Notes: generated by a model from the sequence alone, not told the origin. A DNA stretch of 64,000 nt from an uncultured Alkaliphilus sp. (GCA_938074565.1 CALJEQ010000026.1:31276-95275); one strand, 5' to 3'. Counted from the stretch's first letter, positions 1 through 9,508 are shown. Numbers and translations: made by a program.

Positions 1-1057
1 TATTGAAGGAAGCCTTTACTCCAAGCCTCTCCACATGTTGTTTTAATCCTTTTTCCAACATTTCTGCCTTTGCTTCTAAGTTCTGATATATTTCTGGGTT
101 TTCTTTTAAAATACTTAAAGTTGTATAACCAGCCATCATCGCCAATGGATTTCCTGATAATGTACCAGCTTGATATACTGGCCCTAAAGGTGAAAGATAT
201 TCCATAACTTCCCTTCTTCCCCCAAAAGCCCCCACTGGTAATCCTCCACCAATGATTTTTCCAAAACAAGTTAAATCTGGTTGTATGCCGTACAGACTTT
301 GAGCACCCTCAAAGGCAACCCTAAAACCTGTCATTACTTCGTCAAATATTAGTAGGCTACCATGCTCTTCCGTTAACTCCCTTAATCTTGTAGCAAACTT
401 TTGAGTCATGGGTACAACCCCCATATTACCAGCAACTGGCTCAATAATCACTGCTGCAATATCCTTACCTGCCTCTTGAAAGATAGCTTCTATATTTCCT
501 ATACTATTGAATTGAGCCGTAATGGTGTTTTTAGCAGTTTCCTCTGTTACCCCTGGGCTACTGGGGACGCCGTGGGTTAATGCTCCAGAACCTGCTTTAA
601 TTAGTAAAGCATCAGAATGACCGTGATAATTACCACTGAATTTAACTATTTTACTTCTTCCAGTAAAACCCCTTGCCAACCTTAATGCCGTCATGGTTGC
701 CTCTGTTCCCGAATTTACCATACGAATCATTTCAATTGACGGAATAGATTCAATGACTAACTTAGCTAGTTTAGACTCTAACGCTGTAGGTGCTCCAAAG
801 CTTGTTCCATTTTCCAATACTTCTTTTAAGCTTTCCACCACTTGGGGGTGACAATGACCTAAAATTAATGGCCCCCAAGAACCTACATAGTCAATATACT
901 TGTTGTCATCTTCATCAAAAAGATATGCCCCTTGTCCCTTTTTCATAAAAGGAGGGTTCATTCCTACTGATGAAAACGCCCTTACGGGGCTATTTACCCC
1001 CCCTGGCATAAGTTTTTTAGATTCTTCAAATAATTTTAATGATCTTTCTAGTTTCAT
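1..1057 (-). CDS. hemL: Glutamate-1-semialdehyde 2,1-aminomutase (C-terminus beyond window)
   Basis: HemL is a PLP enzyme that converts glutamate-1-semialdehyde to 5-aminolevulinate, the second step of the C5 pathway. Translating the minus strand gives about 352 residues starting [20 protein letters not shown], followed by the family pattern [16 protein letters not shown] and the PLP-lysine region [16 protein letters not shown]. The family is usually about 425-430 residues, so roughly 75 C-terminal residues lie left of base 1. The start ATG (1057-1055) overlaps the hemB stop as ATGA, which implies translational coupling. It is the last visible gene of the cobalamin-riboswitch operon. The reading frame is intact within the window. 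Confidence 0.96.
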   Translation of the reverse strand, partial: MKLERSLKLFEESKKLMPGGVNSPVRAFSSVGMNPPFMKKGQGAYLFDEDDNKYIDYVGSWGPLILGHCHPQVVESLKEVLENGTSFGAPTALESKLAKLVIESIPSIEMIRMVNSGTEATMTALRLARGFTGRSKIVKFSGNYHGHSDALLIKAGSGALTHGVPSSPGVTEETAKNTITAQFNSIGNIEAIFQEAGKDIAAVIIEPVAGNMGVVPMTQKFATRLRELTEEHGSLLIFDEVMTGFRVAFEGAQSLYGIQPDLTCFGKIIGGGLPVGAFGGRREVMEYLSPLGPVYQAGTLSGNPLAMMAGYTTLSILKENPEIYQNLEAKAEMLEKGLKQHVERLGVKASFN

Positions 1058-2034
1058 TGGGGATTCCTCCTTATCCATTCTGCCATATCTTTGGCAAAGT
1101 AGGTTAATATCATATCTGCCCCTGCCCTTTTTATGGAAGTTAAAATTTCAACCATTGCCTTTTCTTCATCTATTAACCCTTCCCTTGCTGCCAACTTCAC
1201 CATAGTATACTCACCACTTACATGATAGGCCGCTAAAGGTACTTGATATGTTTCCTTAAGTTGATAAATAATGTCTAGGTAAGCCAATGCAGGTTTTACC
1301 ATTAGAATATCTGCCCCTTCTTCTATGTCTAAAGCAGCTTCCCTTAGGGCTTCCTTAGTATTAGCGGGGTTCATTTGATATGTTTTTCTATCACCAAACT
1401 GAGGGCTTGAACCTGCTGCACTTCTAAAAGGGCCATAAAAGACTGAAGCATATTTTACACTATAGCTCACAATAGAAATGTGGCTAAAATTGTTTTTATC
1501 CAACACCTGTCTTATTTTTGCCACCCTTCCATCCATCATGTCTGATGGGGCAACCACATCAGCCCCTGCCATAGCATGGGATAGAGCAACATTGGCAATT
1601 ACATCTAAAGATTCATCATTAAGTATTTGATCTCCCTTTATTAAGCCACAGTGTCCGTGGTCAGTGTACTGACATAAACAAACATCTGACATAACAACTA
1701 ATTCTGGATAATGCTTTTTAACTGCTCTAATTGCCTGTTGAACAATACCATTAATGGAATATGCTTCAGAGCCATATTCGTCCTTCTCTTTTGGAATACC
1801 AAATAAAATAATTGATTGTATGCCTAGTTCAACCACTTCTTTTACTTCTTCTAACAATACATCTACAGAACAATGATATTGCCCTGGTAAAGCTTCAATT
1901 TCTCTCTTTATCCCTTCTCCGTGGACAACAAAAATAGGGTAAATTAAGTCTGAAATATTTACCCTTGTTTCCTGTACTAAGTTACGAAGTCCTATACTCC
2001 TTCTTAACCGCCGAGGTCTTTGTATCATTTCCAT
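1054..2034 (-). CDS. hemB: Delta-aminolevulinic acid dehydratase (porphobilinogen synthase)
   Basis: HemB condenses two 5-aminolevulinate molecules to porphobilinogen in the cytosol. The 326-residue length is normal. The Schiff-base lysines are visible in [13 protein letters not shown] and [10 protein letters not shown], and the motif [14 protein letters not shown] carries the three cysteines of the zinc-type active site. The start at 2034 shares one base with the cobA-hemD stop (TAATG). A second ATG two codons downstream is also possible. The gene overlaps hemL by four bases at its 3' end, so the whole block is one operon. It is read under the cobalamin riboswitch upstream of cbiX. Confidence 0.97.
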   Translation of the reverse strand: MEMIQRPRRLRRSIGLRNLVQETRVNISDLIYPIFVVHGEGIKREIEALPGQYHCSVDVLLEEVKEVVELGIQSIILFGIPKEKDEYGSEAYSINGIVQQAIRAVKKHYPELVVMSDVCLCQYTDHGHCGLIKGDQILNDESLDVIANVALSHAMAGADVVAPSDMMDGRVAKIRQVLDKNNFSHISIVSYSVKYASVFYGPFRSAAGSSPQFGDRKTYQMNPANTKEALREAALDIEEGADILMVKPALAYLDIIYQLKETYQVPLAAYHVSGEYTMVKLAAREGLIDEEKAMVEILTSIKRAGADMILTYFAKDMAEWIRRNPQ

Positions 2035-3542
2035 TATAATTCCTCCAAAATACTGTTAATTAGTCCTTCAATGGTATATTCTCTACCTTGAAAATCAATA
2101 GACAGTCCCAACTCCATCACTGTTTTACCTGTAATAGGCCCTATAACAGCAATTTTACTGTTTTGTAATAACCCTTTGTTTTCGTCTCCTAAAATCTCCA
2201 TTAAATGATTAGCCGTAGAAGAACTGGTGAAGGTAATTATATCAATTCCATCTTCAAGTATTTCTAATAATTCTTCCTGTCTATGGGTGGGTATTACGGT
2301 TTGATAAATAGGTATTTCCTCCACTATAGCCCCCATTTGTTGAAGGCCCGTTACTAAATTTTTTCTAGCAATTTCTGCCCTTGGTAGAAATACCACGTCT
2401 CCCTTTTGGATAACCCCCTCTAAGCTTGTTAATATTCCCTCTGCTGTAAAAACTTCAGGAACTAAATCCACCAAAAGTCCTTTTTCCATTAAGGCTTCTG
2501 CTGTAGCAGTACCAATGGCTATAATCTTGCCATTCCCTATTGCCCTTATATCTAACTTTATTGCCTGTAACCTTTTAAAAAAGCTTTCTACTCCATTAAC
2601 ACTGGTGAAAATGATATAGTTTGCTTTATGGGTTTCTTTTATTTTTTCATCTATCACCTGTAGGTTTTCTGCTGGCTTTATTTCTATTGTAGGAAATTCC
2701 ACCACATCTGCCCCCATTGACTTTAATCTATTAGTTAATTCACTGGCTTGTTGACGGGTTCTAGTGACTAGTATTTTTTTCCCATTTAGAGGTAACTTTT
2801 CAAACCAATTCAGTTTATCCCTTAAGTTTACTACTTCTCCAATTATAATAATGGAGGGGGACTTAATTTGTTGTTTCTGTACCTCTTCTCCAATATTTTC
2901 TAAAGTGGCTGTTACAGTCCGTTGTCGAGAAGTAGTCCCCCTATGAACCAATGCCACTGGCGTTTCTTTAGCCTTTCCATATTTCATTAGTTCTCCTGTA
3001 ATTTCAGTAAGGTTTCCTACCCCCATTAGAAAAACCAATGTCCCCTCTAGTTTAGCCAAAGCCCCATAGTTTACTGATGTTTTTTGTTTAGTTGGGTCTT
3101 CATGACCTGTAATAACATGGAATGATGTACTAATATTTCTATGGGTAACTGGAATACCTCCATAATTGGCAGCCCCAATGGCGGATGTAATTCCTGGAAC
3201 TACTTCAAAAGAAATGCCTTCTTCATAAAGGGTTTGGGCTTCTTCTCCACCCCTACCAAAAACATAGGGGTCGCCCCCCTTTAGTCTTGTAACAACATTT
3301 CCTTCTTTAGCTTTTTGTAACAGCAAGTTATTAATTTCTTCTTGGGTATACTGATGATGATCTGGTGCTTTCCCAACATCAATACAAACAGCTCCCTCTT
3401 TTTTATATTTTAGTAGGTTAGGGTTAGCTAAACGGTCATATAAAATAACATCCGCCTTTTTAATTGAAGCCAGCCCCTTTACGGTAATTAAGTCTTCATC
3501 CCCTGGCCCTGCCCCTACTAGGTATACATAAGGTTTTTTCAT
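2034..3542 (-). CDS. cobA-hemD: Fused uroporphyrinogen-III C-methyltransferase / uroporphyrinogen-III synthase
   Basis: This bifunctional protein makes uroporphyrinogen III from hydroxymethylbilane (HemD) and methylates it at C2 and C7 with SAM to precorrin-2 (CobA/SUMT). Residues 1-245 are the methyltransferase, with YLVGAGPGDEDLIT near the N-terminus and VTRLKGGDPYVFGRGGEEA for SAM binding. Residues 250-502 are the two-lobed HemD domain (KILVTRTRQQASELTNRL, FTSVNGVESF, FTSSSTANHL). Such fusions are common in Clostridia. The start follows an AGAGGTGA ribosome-binding site. The product is the branch point to cobalamin, siroheme and, through the ahb genes next door, heme. Confidence 0.96.
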   Translation of the reverse strand: MKKPYVYLVGAGPGDEDLITVKGLASIKKADVILYDRLANPNLLKYKKEGAVCIDVGKAPDHHQYTQEEINNLLLQKAKEGNVVTRLKGGDPYVFGRGGEEAQTLYEEGISFEVVPGITSAIGAANYGGIPVTHRNISTSFHVITGHEDPTKQKTSVNYGALAKLEGTLVFLMGVGNLTEITGELMKYGKAKETPVALVHRGTTSRQRTVTATLENIGEEVQKQQIKSPSIIIIGEVVNLRDKLNWFEKLPLNGKKILVTRTRQQASELTNRLKSMGADVVEFPTIEIKPAENLQVIDEKIKETHKANYIIFTSVNGVESFFKRLQAIKLDIRAIGNGKIIAIGTATAEALMEKGLLVDLVPEVFTAEGILTSLEGVIQKGDVVFLPRAEIARKNLVTGLQQMGAIVEEIPIYQTVIPTHRQEELLEILEDGIDIITFTSSSTANHLMEILGDENKGLLQNSKIAVIGPITGKTVMELGLSIDFQGREYTIEGLINSILEEL

Positions 3543-3572
3543 CTTTTCACCTCTTGTCTCTATGTAAATTAA

Positions 3573-4526
3573 CTAATAATCTATCTTTTCTTCTTGGTGG
3601 TGAATAATTGCTCCATCTGCCAATAAATCTTTTGCCCCTTGTGCCATCATTTTTTCAGCTAGTTTACGTCCTATTTCATTAAACTCTTTAAAACTGCCTT
3701 TTTGTGTTTCTCTAATCATTTGAAACCCATCAGTTGAAGCCACCATTCCTGTTAATATTATTTCTTCACCTATTTTTTCACCATAAGCACCAATAGGAAC
3801 ATGGCAACCCCCCTCCATTACTTTTAGGAAACTTCTTTCAGCCATTACTGTATTGTAGGTTTCCTCATGGTTAATTTGTTGTAGCATCTCAACTAATTCT
3901 TGGTCACTTTTTCTAATTTCGCAACCTAAAGCCCCTTGTCCCACAGCAGGGGTAAATTGTTTTACATCAAAATAATGAACAGCCCTTTCTGCTAAACCTA
4001 AACGATTAAGTCCTGCCGCTGCTAAAATAACAGCATCTAAATTTTGTGTTTGGATTTTACTTAATCGTGTTTCTACATTTCCTCTAATGGCTTCTACCCT
4101 TAAGTCTGGTTTTAGATGAAGTAGTTGAGCTTGTCTTCTTAAACTACTACTACCAATGGTAGCCCCTTGGGGCAGTTGATTCCACAGCAAGTTTTTCTTT
4201 GTCACCAACACATCTCTAGGGTCTTCTCTTTTTGTAATGGCTGCCAAAATAAGACCTTCTGGAGATTCTGCTGGCATATCCTTCATACTATGTACTGCTA
4301 AATCAATTTCGTTTTCCAGTAAAGCACTTTGAATTTCTTTAACAAAAAGACCTTTACCCCCTATTTTATCAAGGGTTTTATCAAGAATTTTATCTCCCTT
4401 TGTTATAATTTTTATAATCTCATAATCATACTGGGGAAATTTATTCTTCAAGGCTTCAATAATCATCTCTGCCTGTACTAAGGCTAATCGACTAGCCCTA
4501 GACCCAATTCTTATTTTTCTCTTCAT
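3573..4526 (-). CDS. hemC: Hydroxymethylbilane synthase (porphobilinogen deaminase)
   Basis: HemC polymerises four porphobilinogens to the linear hydroxymethylbilane. I place the start at 4526 (MKRKIRIGSRASRLALVQ, 317 residues) because it follows GGAGAAGG and matches the family N-terminus. The open frame extends 11 codons further upstream. The dipyrromethane-cofactor cysteine lies in MEGGCHVPIGAYG and the catalytic aspartate region is VHSMKDMP. The gene start lies inside the 3' end of the sirC-like gene (28-base overlap), another sign of coupled translation. Pathway and position leave little doubt. Confidence 0.96.
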   Translation of the reverse strand: MKRKIRIGSRASRLALVQAEMIIEALKNKFPQYDYEIIKIITKGDKILDKTLDKIGGKGLFVKEIQSALLENEIDLAVHSMKDMPAESPEGLILAAITKREDPRDVLVTKKNLLWNQLPQGATIGSSSLRRQAQLLHLKPDLRVEAIRGNVETRLSKIQTQNLDAVILAAAGLNRLGLAERAVHYFDVKQFTPAVGQGALGCEIRKSDQELVEMLQQINHEETYNTVMAERSFLKVMEGGCHVPIGAYGEKIGEEIILTGMVASTDGFQMIRETQKGSFKEFNEIGRKLAEKMMAQGAKDLLADGAIIHHQEEKIDY

Positions 4527-5175
4527 TATGTTTACCTTCTCCACTTCTATAAAATTCATAGGTTTTCCACATATATTCTTGATATGCCCCTACATCTGTA
4601 CTTTCTTTAAGGGGTCTTTCATAAACTAACTGATTAAATAACTGTTTGCGAATTTCTATATCACTAATTTCTTTTAGGGCTTTGTCTCTTATTTCCCCCA
4701 AAGTATCTATCATCACTATGTATTCTTTTCCATACTGTTGCTGTAGTTCTTCCCTAATTTTTCTAGAGAACATAGGGCTTTTTCCATCGGTGGAAACGGC
4801 TATTGTAAGACTTCCTTGTCTATGTATAGCTGGTACAATGAAGTCACATAGATATGGGACATCCACCACATTAATCATAATGTTGTTTTCTTTTGCTTCC
4901 CTATGGCAACCTTCACTTACATTTACATCATCAGTGGCAACATAAACTAAAAAACTTCCCACAAGGTCACCAGTCTGATAGTTTCGTTTCATAAGTTGTA
5001 TTCTATTTTCCACCCACAAGTTTTCTATGGTTTTTGTACACTGTGGACTGATTACAGTAACCTTAGCACCATGTTCTAAAAGGGATATAACCTTTCGTTC
5101 TGCTACTTTCCCTCCCCCAATCACTGTAGTGGGTTTTTTATTAATATCCAACATGATGGGATAGTATTTTGTCAT
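4498..5175 (-). CDS. Precorrin-2 dehydrogenase / siroheme synthase N-terminal-type protein
   Basis: This enzyme oxidises precorrin-2 to sirohydrochlorin with NAD+; some relatives also insert Fe2+. The 225 residues match the CysG N-terminal/Met8p/SirC family: YYPIMLDINKKPTTVIGGGK is the Rossmann entry, with the nucleotide-binding GGGKVAERK. AVSTDGKSPMFSRKIREELQ is the conserved second-domain signature. There is no methyltransferase domain, which fits with CobA being on the neighbouring fusion. It lies 12 bases after hemA and overlaps hemC. It supplies sirohydrochlorin for CbiX and the divergent heme operon. Whether it also chelates iron cannot be told from sequence. Confidence 0.92.
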   Translation of the reverse strand: MTKYYPIMLDINKKPTTVIGGGKVAERKVISLLEHGAKVTVISPQCTKTIENLWVENRIQLMKRNYQTGDLVGSFLVYVATDDVNVSEGCHREAKENNIMINVVDVPYLCDFIVPAIHRQGSLTIAVSTDGKSPMFSRKIREELQQQYGKEYIVMIDTLGEIRDKALKEISDIEIRKQLFNQLVYERPLKESTDVGAYQEYMWKTYEFYRSGEGKHNEEKNKNWV

Positions 5176-5187
5176 AACCCTGCTCCT

Positions 5188-6465
5188 TTACTTGTTACTT
5201 AGGCTTCTTTGAAGGTCAAACAGTTCATCCACCATTGATGCCATCTGTTCTCCTCTACCTGTTATACCTGCATTTTTCATTTGAAGAATAGGCTTTTTCC
5301 ACATTTTCTTAATTAAACTTTTAACCACAATTTCAATTAATTCTTTATCCTTATCCTCCATATGGGAAAGTTTTTTAAACAGTCCCTCCAACTCTTCCTC
5401 CGTCAACCTTTGGGAATAGTTTTTTATGGCTTCAATTCTTGGATAAATAGGTAGACAGTTATACCATTCTTCAAACTTTTTTATGGCTTCTGCTATGAAC
5501 TGTTTTATTTCTTCTATACATTGTGTACGATAGGTTAAACTTTCATCTATAACTTCTTTTAATTGGTCTATGTGGTATAAGTTGATCCCATTCAGTTCTT
5601 CAATTTGAGGGTCTATGTCTCTAGGAAGGGCTATATCCACCATACAAATTGTGTTTTTTTCCTTATATACCTCTTTAAGTTCTTCATAATGTAAAACATA
5701 GTGGGGGGCAGCAGTGGCACTAATGACAATATCCACTTGGTTAATAACAGAATACTTTTCTTCAAAGGGGATATATTTAATTTGATGATGTTTCTTCATC
5801 ATATTTTCAATTGCTTCATTACTTCTATTGCAAATATAAATGGTGGCAACCCCTTTTTCCAACAGGTTTTCTATGGCTATTCTACTCATTTTTCCAAAAC
5901 CAATAACTAATACATTTTTGTTTTTTAAGTGTTTTAATGTTTTTTCCATTTGTTTAACGGCTATAGAACTAATCGATATAGGGTTTTCTGATATTCCTGT
6001 TTTTGTTTTAATTTCCTTTGCTACAGTTACTGCTTCTATAAATAGTCGATTCAATACTTTTCCAGTTCCTTTAATCTCCATAGCCCTATAATGGGCATCC
6101 TTTACTTGTCCCAAAATTTGGTCTTCACCTAAAACTAATGAGTCTAACCCGCAACAGACTTCATATAAGTAATTGACGGCTTCTTGACCTTTTTTTACAA
6201 TGTAGTGACCCTCCAATTGATCTTCTTCCAATTGAAATAAATTTTCATAAAAGCTTTTAAACCACTTTTCTCCTTCTTCCAATTGTTGTACAACAGCAAA
6301 AATCTCACTACGATTACAGGTGGATAAAATTACTGCCTCTTCAACAAAGTTGGAGTTTTTAAAATATTCATAGGCATGTTGTAGCTTTGATTTTGAAAAC
6401 GCCACCTTCTCCCGTAGGGCTATACTGGAATTTTTATGGGTTACTCCAAAAACCATTATATTCAT
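5188..6465 (-). CDS. hemA: Glutamyl-tRNA reductase
   Basis: HemA reduces glutamyl-tRNA to glutamate-1-semialdehyde and commits glutamate to tetrapyrroles. The 425-residue protein has the catalytic cysteine in ILSTCNRSEIFAV, the LDSLVLGEDQILGQVK signature, a Rossmann NADPH domain (VLVIGFGKMSRIAI) and a helical dimerisation tail. The start follows AAAGGATG. It is the second gene of the riboswitch operon, 27 bases after cbiX. The cobalamin riboswitch therefore controls entry into the whole pathway, not only the cobalamin branch. Confidence 0.96.
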   Translation of the reverse strand: MNIMVFGVTHKNSSIALREKVAFSKSKLQHAYEYFKNSNFVEEAVILSTCNRSEIFAVVQQLEEGEKWFKSFYENLFQLEEDQLEGHYIVKKGQEAVNYLYEVCCGLDSLVLGEDQILGQVKDAHYRAMEIKGTGKVLNRLFIEAVTVAKEIKTKTGISENPISISSIAVKQMEKTLKHLKNKNVLVIGFGKMSRIAIENLLEKGVATIYICNRSNEAIENMMKKHHQIKYIPFEEKYSVINQVDIVISATAAPHYVLHYEELKEVYKEKNTICMVDIALPRDIDPQIEELNGINLYHIDQLKEVIDESLTYRTQCIEEIKQFIAEAIKKFEEWYNCLPIYPRIEAIKNYSQRLTEEELEGLFKKLSHMEDKDKELIEIVVKSLIKKMWKKPILQMKNAGITGRGEQMASMVDELFDLQRSLSNK

Positions 6466-6492
6466 TACTTAATCATCCTTTATGTTTAGATT

Positions 6493-6864
6493 TTATAGTG
6501 CCTCCAATGCCCTTGATTGTAAAATATCTACAATTCGGTCATCTGCTCCAATATGCTTACCCATAATGAAATTAATATGGGAATACTTTTCTTTTAGTTT
6601 ATCCAACACTTCTGGAATATCATACTTTACATGGTTTCCTTGAAAAATGAACATTGGTACAATTACAATCTCTGTAACGTCCTTCTTAGCTAATGTCTCT
6701 AACCCTTCTTCAACAGATGGAGTAGAAATTTGTAATGATCCCCATCCTAATTCATCAAATTTAGTATCCATTTTCCCTTGTAACTTAACCATTAAATCCT
6801 CTAATATCTCATCAGCTTCCTTTGCCTTGCTTCCGTGGGCTAAAATAAACAATCCTCTTTTCAT
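6493..6864 (-). CDS. cbiX: Sirohydrochlorin chelatase, short CbiX/SirB type
   Basis: This small class II chelatase inserts Co2+ (anaerobic cobalamin route) or Fe2+ (siroheme) into sirohydrochlorin. The start at 6864 (MKRGLFILAHGSKAKEAD) is chosen because it follows AGGAGGTAATAAT; the open frame upstream runs through the leader terminator and is not coding. The 124-residue length is that of the single-domain form, which works as a dimer. The first histidine lies in LAHGS and the second in MFIFQGNHVKYDIPE. It is the first gene behind the cobalamin riboswitch. Metal preference cannot be read from the sequence. Confidence 0.9.
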   Translation of the reverse strand: MKRGLFILAHGSKAKEADEILEDLMVKLQGKMDTKFDELGWGSLQISTPSVEEGLETLAKKDVTEIVIVPMFIFQGNHVKYDIPEVLDKLKEKYSHINFIMGKHIGADDRIVDILQSRALEAL

Positions 6865-6894
6865 ATCATTATTACCTCCTACTATTTTATTAAA

Positions 6895-6922
6895 CAAAAA
6901 AACCCCACTTTTAGGTGGAGTT
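6895..6922 (-). terminator. Intrinsic terminator in the cbiX leader (riboswitch attenuator)
   Basis: On the minus strand the leader contains a GTGGGGTT-type stem (6901-6922) followed by seven U residues, ending about 30 bases before the cbiX start. A second hairpin at 6963-6982 (AACCTTC paired with GAAGGTT) lies between it and the aptamer. This layout fits transcription attenuation by the upstream cobalamin aptamer. Confidence 0.8.
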
Positions 6923-6998
6923 GGTTTTTTATATATCATATATATAAAAAGCATTTACAACTAAACCTTCCCACCGAAGGTTGTCATCTATTAATTTT

Positions 6999-7150
6999 AG
7001 GCTGGTCTCCTGACTTGTGCTTCTTCTTACTCTTGACCCCTTCCCAGAAAACTTTCCAGTGGGTTAATGTCAATTTCATCTGCACTTACAGTAGCGGGGG
7101 CTGTAGTGGATTTTAACCACTTTCCCAATTAAGTTTGAAAAACACCTAAA
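6999..7150 (-). ncRNA. Cobalamin riboswitch upstream of cbiX-hemA operon
   Basis: The minus strand carries the canonical B12 box AGCCCCCGCTACTGTA (about 7084-7099). It begins with AGGTG near 7146 and closes with AGGAGACCAGCCT at about 6999-7011, the usual paired ends of the P1 region. It lies between a promoter (7176-7204) and a terminator hairpin (6895-6922) ahead of cbiX. Cobalamin riboswitches in front of hem operons are known in Clostridia. Binding of adenosylcobalamin would favour termination and lower the whole tetrapyrrole operon. Confidence 0.92.
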
Positions 7151-7175
7151 AAATAATATTTACTTTTCATATTTT

Positions 7176-7204
7176 ATCTTATCAAAATACTATTATTATT
7201 TCAA
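7176..7204 (-). promoter_or_regulatory. Probable sigma-A promoter of the cbiX-hem operon
   Basis: On the minus strand TTGAAA (7204-7199) and TAAGAT (7181-7176) are separated by 17 bases. Transcription would start near 7169, just ahead of the riboswitch aptamer. A second, overlapping candidate TTGATA with 17-base spacing also exists, so the exact start is uncertain. Confidence 0.55.
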
Positions 7205-7315
7205 CTTTATTTTCCAGTATAAATAGGCACTTGTTAATATTAGCATTAAATTGCCCACTTATGGCTACAATAGAGGACATGATAATTTTTTCTGTATAGA
7301 AAGGTGGCATTTCAA

Positions 7316-8497
7316 TTGATTAGTCTTACAAAGTTTTTAATAGGCACAGACCATTATGGCGATTCTTTACGCTATCGTCATGGAGCTAGAAACAACCCCA
7401 ACGGCACAAGTGAAAGTTGTGGACCTGTGGTGGCATGGAATATTACTAGAACTTGTAACTTAAATTGTATACATTGCTATATGAACTCAGAAAACAAAAA
7501 GTATGAGGGAGAACTCACCCATAATGAAGCCATTAAATTTATCCATGATTTAGCTGATTTTAAAGTTCCTGTTCTTCTTTTTTCTGGTGGAGAACCATTA
7601 ATTAGGGAAGACTTTTTTGAACTAGCTCAAGAAACAGTAAAACTAAATATTCGCCCCACCATCTCCACCAATGGTACTTTAATAACTCAGCAGGTGGCTA
7701 AAAAACTTAAAGAAATAGGTATTGGCTATGTGGGTATTAGTTTAGATGGTTTGCAAGAGGTAAATGACCTTTTCCGTAAAAAAGAAGGTGCATATGAAGC
7801 TGCCTTAAAGGGTATTGAAAGTTGTGTTTCTGTGGGTCAACGGGTGGGGTTACGTTTCACCATCAATCGTCATAACTATCAAGAATTAGACCGTATATTT
7901 GATTTAGTGGAGGAAGCCAATATTGATCGAGTTTGTTTTTACCATTTGGTGTACTCTGGCAGGGGTAGTTATATGCAGTCAGAAGACTTAACCCATGAAG
8001 AAACAAGGAAGGCTTTAGATTTAATTATTGAAAGAACCATCGACTTTCACCGAAGAGGATTAAAAAAGGAAATTTTAACTGTAGATAACCATGCTGATGG
8101 TGTTTATTTATATTTAAGACTTAAAGAAATAAACCCCAAAAGGGCTGATGAGGTTTTGCGTTTAATGAAAACCAATGGTGGAAACCGTTCTGGTATTGCC
8201 TTTGCTAATGTAGATAGTTTAGGTAATGTTCACCCCGACCAGTTTAATCAAAATCATATTTTAGGTAACATAAGAAAAAAATCCTTTAGTGATATTTGGA
8301 AAGACACTTCACATCCCATATTAGCAGGTCTTAAAAATAGAAAACCTCTTCTAAAAGGACGATGTCAATCTTGTAATTGGTTGCAGGTCTGTAACGGTAA
8401 TTTTAGAGCTAGAGCAGAAGCAGTAACGGGAGATTTCTGGGAGGCTGACCCTGCTTGTTATTTAACAGATGAAGAAATTCAGCTTAGTGCTTTATAG
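7316..8497 (+). CDS. ahbC: Radical SAM heme-biosynthesis protein NirJ1/AhbC type
   Basis: AhbC removes two acetate side chains from 12,18-didecarboxysiroheme to give Fe-coproporphyrin III. The protein has the family N-terminus MISLTKFLIGTDHYGDSLRY, the radical SAM cluster motif CNLNCIHCY, SGGEP, and a C-terminal SPASM-like cysteine set (CQSCNWLQVC). I choose a TTG start at 7316 (393 residues): it is eight bases after AAAGGTGG, whereas the GTG at 7304 lies inside that site. It opens a plus-strand operon with ahbD, ahbA and ahbB, divergent from the cobalamin-controlled hem operon. The NirJ1 assignment is by recognition of the family N-terminus. A role in heme d1 synthesis is unlikely because no nirS, nirE, nirF or nirN is seen. 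Confidence 0.85.
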   Translation: MISLTKFLIGTDHYGDSLRYRHGARNNPNGTSESCGPVVAWNITRTCNLNCIHCYMNSENKKYEGELTHNEAIKFIHDLADFKVPVLLFSGGEPLIREDFFELAQETVKLNIRPTISTNGTLITQQVAKKLKEIGIGYVGISLDGLQEVNDLFRKKEGAYEAALKGIESCVSVGQRVGLRFTINRHNYQELDRIFDLVEEANIDRVCFYHLVYSGRGSYMQSEDLTHEETRKALDLIIERTIDFHRRGLKKEILTVDNHADGVYLYLRLKEINPKRADEVLRLMKTNGGNRSGIAFANVDSLGNVHPDQFNQNHILGNIRKKSFSDIWKDTSHPILAGLKNRKPLLKGRCQSCNWLQVCNGNFRARAEAVTGDFWEADPACYLTDEEIQLSAL

Positions 8498-8512
8498 AAA
8501 GGTGGGTTTTGT

Positions 8513-9508
8513 TTGATTATCTCTTGGAATACAACTAATAATTGTAATATGTATTGTGACCATTGTTATCGGGATGCGGGAGCAAAAGCCGAAGAAGAAT
8601 TGAATACACAGGAAGGCAAAGAACTTATAGAGGAAATTGCTAAAGCCGGCTTTAAAATTATGATCTTTAGTGGTGGAGAACCCTTTATGAGGGAAGATAT
8701 TTTTGAATTAGTAACCCATGCTAAAAACTTAGGATTAAGACCTGTTTTTGGCACCAATGGTACATTAATAAAGGAAGATACTGCCCTCCACCTAAAGGAA
8801 TTAGGTGTTATGGGGGTAGGCATTAGTTTAGATAGTTTACATATTGATAAACATGATGAATTAAGACGTTATCAAGGAGCTTGGCAAGGTGCTGTTGAAG
8901 GGATGAAAAATTGCAGAAAAGCTGGTCTCCCCTTTCAAATCCACACCACTGTAATGGATTGGAACAATAAAGAACTTGAGGCTTTAACTGATTTTGCAGT
9001 TGATATGGGGGCAGTTGCCCATCATTTCTTTTTTCTAGTACCCACTGGTAGGGCTGTTAATATTGAAGAAGAGTCTTTACGGGCAGAGGAATATGAAAAA
9101 GTTCTGACTAGAATAATGGAAAAACAAAAGAGTGTTGATATTGAACTTAAACCCACCTGTGCTCCACAATTTATGCGAATTGCAAAACAAATGGGAATGA
9201 ACCTTCGTTTTGGTAAAGGGTGTTTAGCAGGTACTTCCTACTGCATTATTAGCCCTAAAGGTCAGGTACAACCCTGTGCTTATCTAAATATAGAGCTGGG
9301 TAATGTACGGGAGACTCCCTTTAGTAAAATTTGGGGCAACAATGAAGTTTTTAATCGTTTACGTACTTTAGAGTATAGTGGTGGTTGTGGTAGTTGTGGC
9401 TTTAAAAAATCATGTGGTGGTTGTCGAGCTAGGGCTGCTTTTTACAATGAGGGGGATTATATGGCTGAAGAACCCTGGTGTCTCCATCATGGAAGAAGGG
9501 GGTATTAG
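8513..9508 (+). CDS. ahbD: Radical SAM heme-biosynthesis protein NirJ2/AhbD type
   Basis: AhbD oxidatively decarboxylates the two propionates of Fe-coproporphyrin III to the vinyls of heme b. The 331 residues include the radical SAM motif CNMYCDHCY, FSGGEPF, the family stretch FFLVPTGRA and a C-terminal cysteine cluster CGSCGFKKSCGGC for an auxiliary FeS cluster. The start is TTG at 8513, placed after the same AAAGGTGG site used by the preceding gene. It follows that gene by 15 bases and precedes ahbA by three. AhbC and AhbD are related, so the C/D assignment rests on the N-terminal and C-terminal motifs and is inference. Confidence 0.84.
   Translation: MIISWNTTNNCNMYCDHCYRDAGAKAEEELNTQEGKELIEEIAKAGFKIMIFSGGEPFMREDIFELVTHAKNLGLRPVFGTNGTLIKEDTALHLKELGVMGVGISLDSLHIDKHDELRRYQGAWQGAVEGMKNCRKAGLPFQIHTTVMDWNNKELEALTDFAVDMGAVAHHFFFLVPTGRAVNIEEESLRAEEYEKVLTRIMEKQKSVDIELKPTCAPQFMRIAKQMGMNLRFGKGCLAGTSYCIISPKGQVQPCAYLNIELGNVRETPFSKIWGNNEVFNRLRTLEYSGGCGSCGFKKSCGGCRARAAFYNEGDYMAEEPWCLHHGRRGY

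Noticed and set aside
7304..7318. GTG start for ahbC
   Set aside because: The GTG lies inside the AAAGGTGG ribosome-binding site. TTG at 7316 has proper spacing and matches the family N-terminus.
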